A stretch of 64,000 bases of DNA from an uncultured Pelagibacteraceae bacterium (lineage in GTDB: Bacteria > Pseudomonadota > Alphaproteobacteria > Pelagibacterales > Pelagibacteraceae): contig CACHMJ010000001.1 in assembly GCA_902580895.1 (NCBI GenBank), positions 62,001 to 126,000 of the forward strand. Reading direction: 5' to 3'. A program made the translations under genes and the position numbers. Shown piece after piece: positions 57,673-64,000 of the stretch (position 1 is its first letter; the number at the start of each line of letters is the position of its first letter). The notes under the pieces are model-generated. The model saw only the letters and a program-made list of their open reading frames with translations. It did no database searches and was not told the DNA's origin.

Positions 57673-58884
57673 CTAAACCTTTTCAAAAATTAAAGCTGCA
57701 TTAGTTCCACCAAACCCAAAACTGTTTGACATAACTGTGTTTAAAGTTACTCCTGTTTCAGTTTTGGCGACTATTGGAAATTTTTTAGCTTCATCATCCA
57801 TTTCATTAATATTTGCAGAACCTGCGATAAAATTATTTTTCATCATAATTAAACAATAGATTGCCTCATGAACAGATGCTGCCCCTAATGGGTGTCCTGA
57901 AAGAGATTTAGTAGAACTAATTTTTGGAATTTCTGATCCGAAAGTCTCCTTTACAGCATTTAATTCTGTAATATCTCCAACAGGAGTAGATGTTCCATGA
58001 GTGTTTATATAATCAATTTTGTTCTTTGCTGTCGCCATAGCCATTTTCATACATCTTACCGCTCCCTCTCCTGATGGAGCTACCATATCATATCCGTCTG
58101 AAGTCGCTCCATAACCAGTTAATTCTGCATAAATTTTAGCTCCTCTCGCTTTGGCATGATCATATTCCTCAAGCACTAATACACCACCACCTCCAGCAAT
58201 TACAAAACCGTCTCTTGTTTTGTCATATGCTCTTGATGCAGTCTCAGGAGTATCATTATATTTCGACGATAAAGCGGTCATCGCATCAAACATTGCTGTC
58301 ATTGCCCAATGTATTTCCTCACTTCCACCAGCAAAAACAATATCTTGTTTACCTAATTGAATTAGCTCCATAGAATTCCCAATACAGTGTCCACTAGTTG
58401 CACAAGCTGAACTCATTGTGTAGTTAGTCCCTTTGATTTTAAATGGAACTGCGAGTGTAGCAGAAGCAGTACTTGCCATTGTCCTTGGTACAATAAAAGG
58501 GCCCATAAGTTTTGGTGTTTTTGCACGCGTTTTATCTGCTGCTAAAATAACATTTTCAATAGAGGGACCACCTGAACCCATCACGATTCCTGTTTTAAAA
58601 TTACTTATATCTTTCTCCTCTAAGCCAGAGTCTTTAATTGCTTCTTTCATGGCTATGTAATTATACGCTGAACCAGAACCCATAAATCTAATTGTTTTTC
58701 TATCTATATGATCCTCTAGTTTAATGTTTGGTTTACCATGGACATGGCTTTTTAAGTTATGTTCTTTATATTCTTCTGCAAAAGAAATTCCTGATTTAGA
58801 GTTTAATAATGATTGATATACTTCATCTTGATTATTACCTAAACAAGATACTACTCCTAAACCAGTTATTACTACTCTCCTCAT
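57673..58884 (-). CDS. fabB: 3-oxoacyl-ACP synthase I
   Basis: FabB condenses malonyl-ACP with acyl-ACP and is needed for unsaturated fatty acids. The catalytic Cys161 is in SSACATSGH; the two His are in [11 protein letters not shown] and [11 protein letters not shown]. It has 403 residues. It overlaps fabA by one base. The fabA-fabB pair indicates the anaerobic route to unsaturated fatty acids. Confidence 0.97.
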   Translation of the reverse strand: MRRVVITGLGVVSCLGNNQDEVYQSLLNSKSGISFAEEYKEHNLKSHVHGKPNIKLEDHIDRKTIRFMGSGSAYNYIAMKEAIKDSGLEEKDISNFKTGIVMGSGGPSIENVILAADKTRAKTPKLMGPFIVPRTMASTASATLAVPFKIKGTNYTMSSACATSGHCIGNSMELIQLGKQDIVFAGGSEEIHWAMTAMFDAMTALSSKYNDTPETASRAYDKTRDGFVIAGGGGVLVLEEYDHAKARGAKIYAELTGYGATSDGYDMVAPSGEGAVRCMKMAMATAKNKIDYINTHGTSTPVGDITELNAVKETFGSEIPKISSTKSLSGHPLGAASVHEAIYCLIMMKNNFIAGSANINEMDDEAKKFPIVAKTETGVTLNTVMSNSFGFGGTNAALIFEKV

Positions 58885-59384
58885 TATTTGAATAATCCTA
58901 CTTTTAAATTATCAGCCGAGTATATTTTTTTCTCATCAGCAAGTAAAACGCCATTAGCAAGCCCGACAGTTGTTCCACCAGGCGACATGATTTTTTTCAT
59001 ATCTATTTCATATCTTACATTTTTAACACTTTTTAAAACTTCACCTGTAAATTTAACAGTACCAACACCTAAGGCTCTTCCTTTACCAGGATTACCTTTC
59101 CAACCTAAAAAAAAACCAACTAACTGCCACATAGCATCTAAACCTAAACATCCCGGCATTACAGGATCCTCCTTAAAATGGCAATCAAAAAACCAAAGAT
59201 CATTTTTAATATCTAACTCAGCTTTTAATAAACCTTTTTTAAAAGCTCCTTTGTCATCATTAATTTCCGTAATTCTATCAAACATAAGCATTGGTGGAAG
59301 AGGTAATTTAGCATTACCGGGACCAAATAGTTTTCCCTCACCACAATTAATAAGTTCATCGTATGAGTAAGAGTTTTTTTTCAT
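58884..59384 (-). CDS. fabA: 3-hydroxydecanoyl-ACP dehydratase/isomerase
   Basis: FabA dehydrates hydroxydecanoyl-ACP and isomerises the product, committing to unsaturated fatty acids. The catalytic His69 is in [11 protein letters not shown] and Asp83 in [15 protein letters not shown]. The length, 166 residues, is normal. It diverges from the Irr-type regulator across 94 bp, a gene order also found in rhizobial relatives. Confidence 0.97.
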   Translation of the reverse strand: MKKNSYSYDELINCGEGKLFGPGNAKLPLPPMLMFDRITEINDDKGAFKKGLLKAELDIKNDLWFFDCHFKEDPVMPGCLGLDAMWQLVGFFLGWKGNPGKGRALGVGTVKFTGEVLKSVKNVRYEIDMKKIMSPGGTTVGLANGVLLADEKKIYSADNLKVGLFK

Positions 59385-59443
59385 AAAATTGAGTACTCTT
59401 ATTTACTTGATTTTGTAACTATATAATATACTTATAATACTTG

Positions 59444-59460
59444 TTTAGAATAATTTTAAC
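59444..59460 (+). promoter_or_regulatory. Irr-box-like element upstream of the Irr-type gene
   Basis: TTTAGAA-TAA-TTTTAAC at 59444-59460 matches the reported iron control element TTTAGAA-N3-TTCTAAA in the left half fully and in five of seven bases on the right. A TATAAT at 59433-59438 lies just upstream, so the element would cover the transcription start of the regulator gene 18 bp further on. Autoregulation is inferred. AT-rich DNA makes chance matches likely. Confidence 0.4.
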
Positions 59461-59478
59461 TAACAATTTGATTAAAAA

Positions 59479-59877
59479 GTGAAATATATTGATAAATTAA
59501 GAAATTCTGGATTAAGACCCACTAAACAAAGACTTCTGATATGTGAAGTACTCTTTAATAATGAAAAGACATTTCATTTTACGGTAAATGAGTTAGAGCG
59601 AAAAATTAAAGACAAAATAAATAATAAAATATCCTTAGCAACAATTTATAATACAGTCCATGCTTTTGAAAAAAAAGGATATTTAAAGCAAATCCCTGTA
59701 AATTCAAATCAAACTTATTTTGACACAAACATTACAGATCATCATCATTTTTATAATTTGAAAGATGGTAAATTAATTGATTTAGAAAACTCTGATGTAG
59801 GACCTATAAATATAAAAAGAAAAATTGACGGAAAAAAAATTAAATCCATTGAAGTTCTTGTCAAACTCGAAGATTAA
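59479..59877 (+). CDS. irr: Irr-type Fur-family iron/heme response regulator
   Basis: A 132-residue Fur-superfamily protein. The winged helix has GLRPTKQRLLICEVLF and SLATIYNTVHAFEKKGYL, and TDHHHFYNL near 90 is the Irr-type His cluster that binds heme in relatives. It lacks CxxC motifs. The start is a GTG at 59479, preceded by an AT-rich promoter region. The divergent fabA neighbourhood is the same as for rhizobial irr. katG follows in the same direction after 98 bp with an Irr-box-like site between. Confidence 0.88.
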   Translation: MKYIDKLRNSGLRPTKQRLLICEVLFNNEKTFHFTVNELERKIKDKINNKISLATIYNTVHAFEKKGYLKQIPVNSNQTYFDTNITDHHHFYNLKDGKLIDLENSDVGPINIKRKIDGKKIKSIEVLVKLED

Positions 59878-59910
59878 TTTATCAATTTATTAAGCGTCAT
59901 TATTAACCAA

Positions 59911-59939
59911 TTGACAGCTATTTAGAACCATTATAAACT
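59911..59939 (+). promoter_or_regulatory. katG promoter region overlapped by an Irr-box-like operator
   Basis: TTGACA at 59911-59916 is a perfect -35 hexamer. Two -10 candidates follow: TATAAA at 59932 (15 bp spacer) and TAAACT at 59934 (17 bp). TTTAGAA-CCA-TTATAAA (59921-59937) matches the iron control element TTTAGAA-N3-TTCTAAA at 13 of 14 positions and overlaps the -10. Binding by the adjacent Irr-type protein would be expected to repress katG. Confidence 0.55.
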
Positions 59940-59975
59940 ACAATTTATACCAATATAACCATGGGGAAATAATAA

Positions 59976-62213
59976 ATGAGCACTGAAAATTTTAAAAATA
60001 AGTCTTTTAAAGCAAATGAGTTAAGCAAATGTCCTTTTACAGGAACAGGCACGCCTGCGAAGTTTTCTGCAGGTAGAGGTCAAACAGTAAGAGACTTCTG
60101 GCCAAATAGTTTAAATTTAAAAATTCTTAGTCAGCATTCTAATTTATCAAACCCTATGGATAAAAAATTTAATTATGCAAAAGAATTTAAAAAACTTAAT
60201 TACAAGGCATTAAAAAAAGATTTAAAAAAATTAATGACAGATTCACAAGAGTGGTGGCCTGCAGATTATGGTCATTATGGTCCTCTATTTATCCGATTAG
60301 CTTGGCACGCTGCAGGAACTTACAGGACTGGTGATGGTAGAGGTGGTGCTGGGACTGGCAATCAAAGATTTGCTCCGCTCAATTCTTGGCCAGATAACGT
60401 GAATTTAGATAAAGCAAGGTTACTTTTATGGCCAATTAAAAAAAAGTATGGAAGAAAAATTTCATGGGCAGATTTATTTATATTAGTTGGAAACGTAGCA
60501 TTAGACTCAATGGGTTTTAAAACTTTTGGTTTTGGTGCAGGTAGAACAGACATCTGGGAACCAGAGGATGATATTTATTGGGGTTCAGAAAAAGAAATGC
60601 TAGGTGTTAAGAGATACAGTGGAAAAAGAGATCTAGAGCAGCCGTTAGGCGCTTCTCACATGGGCTTGATTTATGTAAATCCACAAGGTCCGGATGCAAA
60701 TCCTGATCCACTATTAGCAGCACACGACATCAGAGAAACATTTGGAAGAATGGCTATGAATGATTATGAAACAGCAGCCTTAGTTGCTGGAGGACATACA
60801 TTTGGAAAATCTCACGGAGCAGCATCAGAGTCTTACAAAGGTCCAGATCCAGAAGCTTCAAAACTTCAAGATCAGTCTACTGGATGGAACAGTGGATATA
60901 AATCTGGAAAAGGTGTCGATACAATAAGCAGTGGTATCGAAGGTGCTTGGACTCAAAATCCTACTAAATGGGATATGGGTTATTTAGATTGTTTATACGG
61001 TCATGATTGGGAATTAACAAAAAGTCCAGCTGGAGCTCATCAATGGACTCCAAAGAAAAATGGTCAAAAAATTAAGATGGTTCCTGACGCGCATCAAAAA
61101 GGTGTGCTTCATCCACCAATGATGCAAACAACAGATATATCAATGAAAGTTGATCCAAGTTATGGACCAATTACAAAGCATTTTCATCAAAACCCTAAAG
61201 AGTTCCATGATGCATTTGCTCGGGCATGGTTTAAATTAACTCATAGAGATATGGGTCCAAGAGTTTGTTACTTAGGTAGCGAAGTTCCAAAAGAGCATTT
61301 AATTTGGCAAGATCCAATTGATAAACCAAAGTACAAACTTAAATCAAAAGATATAAAAGATTTAAAAAATAAAATCTCTAAATCAAAAATATCAATCTCA
61401 GATTTAGTTTCTACTGCATGGGCATCAGCTTCAACTTTTAGAGGATCAGATAAAAGAGGTGGTGCTAATGGTGCAAGAATAATGTTAGAACCACAAAAAA
61501 GCTGGGCTGTGAATAATCCTAAGAGATTATCAACTGTGATCAAAGCTTTAAATAAAATTAAGGATCAATTTGATAATAAAAAGAAAAGTGTATCAATGGC
61601 AGACTTAATTGTCTTAGCAGGTGGTGTTGGTGTAGAGATGGCTGCTAAAAAAGCAGGACATAAAGTTAATGTTCCATTTTCAGCAGGCAGAGGAGATGCA
61701 AGACAAGATCAAACTGATATTCATTCCTTTGGTCTTCTTGAGCCTCAGGCAGATGGTTTTAGAAACTATCTAAACGGCGGAGCTTCAAATGTATCAGCAG
61801 AAGAAAAATTGGTTGATAAAGCACAGCTAATGGGTCTGACTGCACCAGAAATGACAGCACTTATAGGCGGTATGAGAGTTTTAAATACTAACTATGATGG
61901 TTCAAATTATGGCGTTTTTACAAATAAACCTGGTTCTCTTACTAACGATTATTTCGTAAATCTATTAGACATGAATACTACTTGGAAAGAGGAAGATAAA
62001 TCAGAACAAACTTTTGTTGGAAAAGACAGAAAAACTCAAAAAACTAAATGGAAAGCAACAAGAGTTGATTTGATTTTTGGTTCAAATTCTCAACTAAGAG
62101 CTCTTGCAGAAGTTTATGCCTGTGAGGACTCAAGTGAAAAATTTGTTAAAGATTTTATAGCTGCATGGGTAAAAGTTATGAATTCTGATCGATTTGATTT
62201 GAAATTAAATTAA
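59976..62213 (+). CDS. katG: Catalase-peroxidase KatG
   Basis: KatG is a bifunctional heme enzyme that removes hydrogen peroxide. The 745-residue protein is full length. The distal residues Arg107, Trp110 and His111 ([18 protein letters not shown]), Tyr233 (LIYVNPQG) and Met259 (GRMAMND), which form the Met-Tyr-Trp adduct in relatives, and the proximal His274 ([11 protein letters not shown]) are all present. The second, heme-free half is also intact. There is no signal peptide. GGGGA-type purines at 59963-59967 precede the ATG. No oxyR is nearby; control by Irr is suggested by the operator. Confidence 0.97.
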   Translation: MSTENFKNKSFKANELSKCPFTGTGTPAKFSAGRGQTVRDFWPNSLNLKILSQHSNLSNPMDKKFNYAKEFKKLNYKALKKDLKKLMTDSQEWWPADYGHYGPLFIRLAWHAAGTYRTGDGRGGAGTGNQRFAPLNSWPDNVNLDKARLLLWPIKKKYGRKISWADLFILVGNVALDSMGFKTFGFGAGRTDIWEPEDDIYWGSEKEMLGVKRYSGKRDLEQPLGASHMGLIYVNPQGPDANPDPLLAAHDIRETFGRMAMNDYETAALVAGGHTFGKSHGAASESYKGPDPEASKLQDQSTGWNSGYKSGKGVDTISSGIEGAWTQNPTKWDMGYLDCLYGHDWELTKSPAGAHQWTPKKNGQKIKMVPDAHQKGVLHPPMMQTTDISMKVDPSYGPITKHFHQNPKEFHDAFARAWFKLTHRDMGPRVCYLGSEVPKEHLIWQDPIDKPKYKLKSKDIKDLKNKISKSKISISDLVSTAWASASTFRGSDKRGGANGARIMLEPQKSWAVNNPKRLSTVIKALNKIKDQFDNKKKSVSMADLIVLAGGVGVEMAAKKAGHKVNVPFSAGRGDARQDQTDIHSFGLLEPQADGFRNYLNGGASNVSAEEKLVDKAQLMGLTAPEMTALIGGMRVLNTNYDGSNYGVFTNKPGSLTNDYFVNLLDMNTTWKEEDKSEQTFVGKDRKTQKTKWKATRVDLIFGSNSQLRALAEVYACEDSSEKFVKDFIAAWVKVMNSDRFDLKLN

Positions 62214-62234
62214 ATTTGAAAAAAATAAAGTTAT

Positions 62235-62831
62235 ATGGCAACAGCAAATTTTGAGGATTTTTACGAAGTTCCAAATCTAAATTTTGACATTTCAAAGCTA
62301 AAAAATGACTTAGATAAAATTTTGAAATTAAAAAAATTTAATACTCCAGGTGTTACACATTTTGGTGCAATTCCATTAAACCAAATTCCAAACGATAAAA
62401 GCTCAATTGAAGGGAGTAATATTAGAGGAAAATATTGGACAATTGCAGATGAAACTGGAAAAGAGGTTTCAAGAGATGTTGAAATAGATGAATCTAAATA
62501 CACTCAATTAATACCTGAATTTGAAAATACATACTTTGCAGAAGTTTACAAAGTTCTAAGTAAGAGATTTAAATTGGGAAGGGTTAGACTTTTATTAAAA
62601 GAGCCTAGATCAACTTTGAGTTGGCACAAAGATCCTGAATGTAGGCTTCATGTGCCTATAATCACAAATAAAGGGTGTTCAATGGTTATAGAGAACGTTG
62701 CTAAACATTTACCGGCAGATGGGAAAGTTTGGATTACAAATAACACTAAATATCATAATTTTTTTAATGGAGGTGAACAGGCTAGAATACACCTTGTGGC
62801 TTGTGTTCTTGAGAGTCCTTTTAAAAACTGA
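62235..62831 (+). CDS. Aspartyl/asparaginyl beta-hydroxylase-like 2-oxoglutarate/Fe(II) oxygenase
   Basis: The 198-residue product has the double-stranded beta-helix ligands His131 and Asp133 in LSWHKDPECRLHVPI, a second His at 174 (YHNFFNGG) and the 2-oxoglutarate Arg184 in EQARIHLV. This resembles aspartyl/asparaginyl hydroxylase-family oxygenases. The substrate is unknown. It lies 21 bp after katG in the same direction and overlaps the DUF2061 gene by one base, so the three probably form one transcript. An iron-dependent enzyme next to katG fits iron-linked regulation. Confidence 0.8.
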   Translation: MATANFEDFYEVPNLNFDISKLKNDLDKILKLKKFNTPGVTHFGAIPLNQIPNDKSSIEGSNIRGKYWTIADETGKEVSRDVEIDESKYTQLIPEFENTYFAEVYKVLSKRFKLGRVRLLLKEPRSTLSWHKDPECRLHVPIITNKGCSMVIENVAKHLPADGKVWITNNTKYHNFFNGGEQARIHLVACVLESPFKN

Positions 62832-63070
62832 TGGAAATTACTAAAGGCATATTTCAAGCATCTCAAAATATTTATCAAAATAATAAAGGCTCTTTACTTA
62901 GAACTGTAATTTATACAATTGGACATTTTGCAATAGCGATTACAGTTTTAATGATAGTAGCAGATGTTTCTTTTAAAATTGCACTGACGGATGCAATTGT
63001 TGAACCAATTGCAAATTCAATTTGGTATTTTATTTTAGATAAATGGTGGACAAACAAATCTAAAAAATAA
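62831..63070 (+). CDS. DUF2061 family small membrane protein
   Basis: The 79-residue product has two membrane spans (about 23-43 and 50-68). RTVIYTIGHFAIAITVLMI and IVEPIANSIWYFILDKWW fit the DUF2061 pattern. The function of the family is unknown. The ATG shares its first base with the stop of the preceding oxygenase gene (TGATG), so it is translationally coupled to it. Confidence 0.78.
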   Translation: MEITKGIFQASQNIYQNNKGSLLRTVIYTIGHFAIAITVLMIVADVSFKIALTDAIVEPIANSIWYFILDKWWTNKSKK

Positions 63071-63102
63071 TTGGATAAAATACCCAAAAAAAAAGCAATT
63101 AG

Positions 63103-63144
63103 TAATCATTCGCAAAAAACTTTCGATAATAATAATCATTCGCA
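63103..63144. promoter_or_regulatory. Tandem Fur-like boxes (12 bp direct repeat, 30 bp apart)
   Basis: TAATCATTCGCA occurs twice, at 63103-63114 and 63133-63144. The stretch 63125-63143 agrees with the classical 19 bp Fur box at 16 positions; the first copy agrees at 12. The copies are about three helical turns apart, on one DNA face. They lie in the 118 bp spacer after the DUF2061 gene and 45 bp before the CxxC mini-gene, so that gene is the likely target. Binding by the Fur at 43445 is an inference. Confidence 0.5.
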
Positions 63145-63188
63145 TGGATAGTTATTGAAAAAAATTTATTTATGATTAATTTTTCACT

Positions 63189-63368
63189 ATGCAAACAGAA
63201 AATTATAATTGTAAAAAATGTGGACTTACAATTTCTTCAACTTGTTCCAAGTGTGATAAAATTGTTGATGTTGAAGTCCTTGACGATGGTTGTATTGTTC
63301 AGAAAACAAAATGTCTAGATTGTGCAAATACTCCTGTAATCAAGGATGTTTGTGAACAACAAAAGTAG
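63189..63368 (+). CDS. Small CxxC zinc-ribbon-like protein
   Basis: A 59-residue reading frame starts at the ATG at 63189 and ends in TAG at 63366-63368. It contains three CxxC pairs, CKKC, CSKC and CLDC, plus two lone Cys (CIVQ, VCEQ), so eight Cys in all. This density suggests a metal-binding zinc ribbon or rubredoxin-like fold. I do not recognise the family. It starts 45 bp after the tandem Fur-like boxes. The Cys pattern, good codons and a gene-sized gap support it as a real gene, but no homologue is known to me. Confidence 0.65.
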   Translation: MQTENYNCKKCGLTISSTCSKCDKIVDVEVLDDGCIVQKTKCLDCANTPVIKDVCEQQK

Positions 63369-63404
63369 TTTTACATAAAAAAATATAATTTGAGAAGATT
63401 AAAA

Positions 63405-63845
63405 TTAATTAACACCCCAGGAATTTTCTCTTTTAACCCAACCCTTAAAGTTTCCAGTTTTAATCTTACACCAATTGTTTCTACAATTCTGAATTAACAA
63501 AACTCTACCCTTTTCTATTTTTGCTAAAGGCTTTGAAAAATTCGTTGGTTTACTGAATAAAATTTTATCTGTTTTAGGTATAATGGAATTTACTTTTTTA
63601 AGTTGAGAGACATGTATCCATCCACTATTATTTTTAAGATCAATGATCCTCCTAAAATTTTCCTTCTTATCAATCTGCTTAATAGGTAAATTAATTTTTT
63701 TATAGATATATTTTATAGGATACTCGAACCCTGGACCATATCTTACATTTACTTTATTTTTTTTTAATGAAAGAAAAGTATCACTTGCAAAAACATTTAA
63801 TGGAAAAAAAATCGAGAGCAAAATTAAAAAATATAAATTTTTCAT
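63405..63845 (-). CDS. Periplasmic SH3-domain protein
   Basis: The 146-residue product has a signal peptide (LLSIFFPLNVFASD) and two bacterial SH3-like repeats: KVNVRYGPGFEYPI with SGWIHVSQL, and LAKIEKGRVLLIQ with NWCKIKTGNFKGWVKREN. Such proteins bind cell-wall or other peptides; the specific role is unknown. It lies 13 bp after the MoeB/ThiF-like gene in the same direction. It is convergent with the CxxC mini-gene. Confidence 0.87.
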   Translation of the reverse strand: MKNLYFLILLSIFFPLNVFASDTFLSLKKNKVNVRYGPGFEYPIKYIYKKINLPIKQIDKKENFRRIIDLKNNSGWIHVSQLKKVNSIIPKTDKILFSKPTNFSKPLAKIEKGRVLLIQNCRNNWCKIKTGNFKGWVKRENSWGVN

Positions 63846-63858
63846 TATTATGTTATAC

Positions 63859-64000
63859 CTATTTTCTATTAAATTTAACTTTTCTAAAATTAAGATTTAA
63901 AAGATCAATAATTAATATTTGATTTTTTAAAGTTTGCCCTATTTTCATAATCATTTTTAAGGCTTCATTTGCTTGAGTTGTTCCTACAATTGATGCAGTT
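63859..64000 (-). CDS. MoeB/ThiF family adenylyltransferase, C-terminal part (runs off window end)
   Basis: The last 46 codons, ending in a TAG at 63861-63859, encode IVGTTQANEALKMIMKIGQ, then ILIIDLLNLNFRKVKF. This is the C-terminal part of the MoeB/ThiF/HesA adenylation fold (VGxxQAxEALK...GxxL...LLxxDxL...FRxxKL). Such enzymes activate sulfur carriers for molybdopterin or thiazole synthesis. Which one cannot be told from this piece. Translation begins beyond base 64000. Confidence 0.8.
   Translation of the reverse strand, partial: TASIVGTTQANEALKMIMKIGQTLKNQILIIDLLNLNFRKVKFNRK

Noticed and set aside
1..64000. CRISPR arrays, insertion sequences, prophage, tRNA or rRNA genes
   Set aside because: None were seen: no spaced repeat series, transposase motifs, terminal inverted repeats, or conserved RNA sequences in the short spacers.

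Overview
The window is a dense, very AT-rich stretch of a streamlined alphaproteobacterial chromosome. Codon use, protein sequences, tiny spacers, many 1-23 bp gene overlaps and the gene order all point to a SAR11 / Pelagibacterales organism. No tRNA, rRNA, transposon, prophage or CRISPR array was seen. Almost every gene is a housekeeping gene with a recognisable family.

Layout. (1) 1-7447: hisB (partial), hslVU, an Smr-domain gene, a Tim44-like gene, fxsA, secB, then a leftward cluster PDRP-maf-aroE-coaE-dnaQ. (2) 7448-7730: an AT-rich spacer with a cluster of DnaA-box-like sites. It sits between the DUF299 kinase gene and hemE, which is the position of the Caulobacter origin, and genes on both sides are transcribed away from it, so it is the best candidate for oriC. 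(3) 7731-17144: a rightward block hemE-hemH-hemJ, rho, mnmE, mnmG, rsmG, parA, parB, with one perfect parS site inside rsmG. (4) 17128-21734: leftward holA, lptE, leuS, DUF3576 lipoprotein. (5) 21952-28392: an outer-membrane porin with a strong terminator, a ThiE-like gene, a yggS homologue, an L,D-transpeptidase, an orphan winged-helix regulator, a PfkB-type kinase, nth, dapB and a sulfotransferase. (6) 28462-32892: dnaJ, dnaK, grpE and rdgB. (7) 32876-37788: envelope genes (LpoA-like, rsmI, BON lipoprotein) and the malic enzyme. (8) 37839-49374: murJ, trpS, nfuA, a Bax-like glucosaminidase, a polysaccharide deacetylase, a short tsaB, fur, miaB, phoH, ybeY, lnt and metK. (9) 49431-55958: the transcription/translation operon nusA-infB-rbfA-rpsO-pnp, headed by a terminator-like hairpin and lacking rimP, ylxR and truB. 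(10) 56028-64000: an FkbM methyltransferase, fabA-fabB-fabI, then an iron/peroxide segment: an Irr-type regulator, katG with an Irr-box-like operator, a 2-oxoglutarate oxygenase, a DUF2061 protein, tandem Fur-like boxes before a CxxC mini-protein, an SH3 protein and the end of a MoeB/ThiF gene.

How it fits together. The left third is the replication and segregation core: probable oriC, parS and parAB, with heme synthesis alongside. The right end is the most regulated part. Two Fur-superfamily regulators (a Fur/Mur type at 43445 and an Irr type at 59479) and three candidate iron-responsive operators suggest coupling of heme or iron status to peroxide defence. No wholly new multi-gene system was found. 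The most useful leads are the putative origin, the Irr-katG operator, the nusA leader hairpin, the tandem Fur-like repeats with their mini-protein, and divergent gene pairs whose 5' ends touch or overlap.
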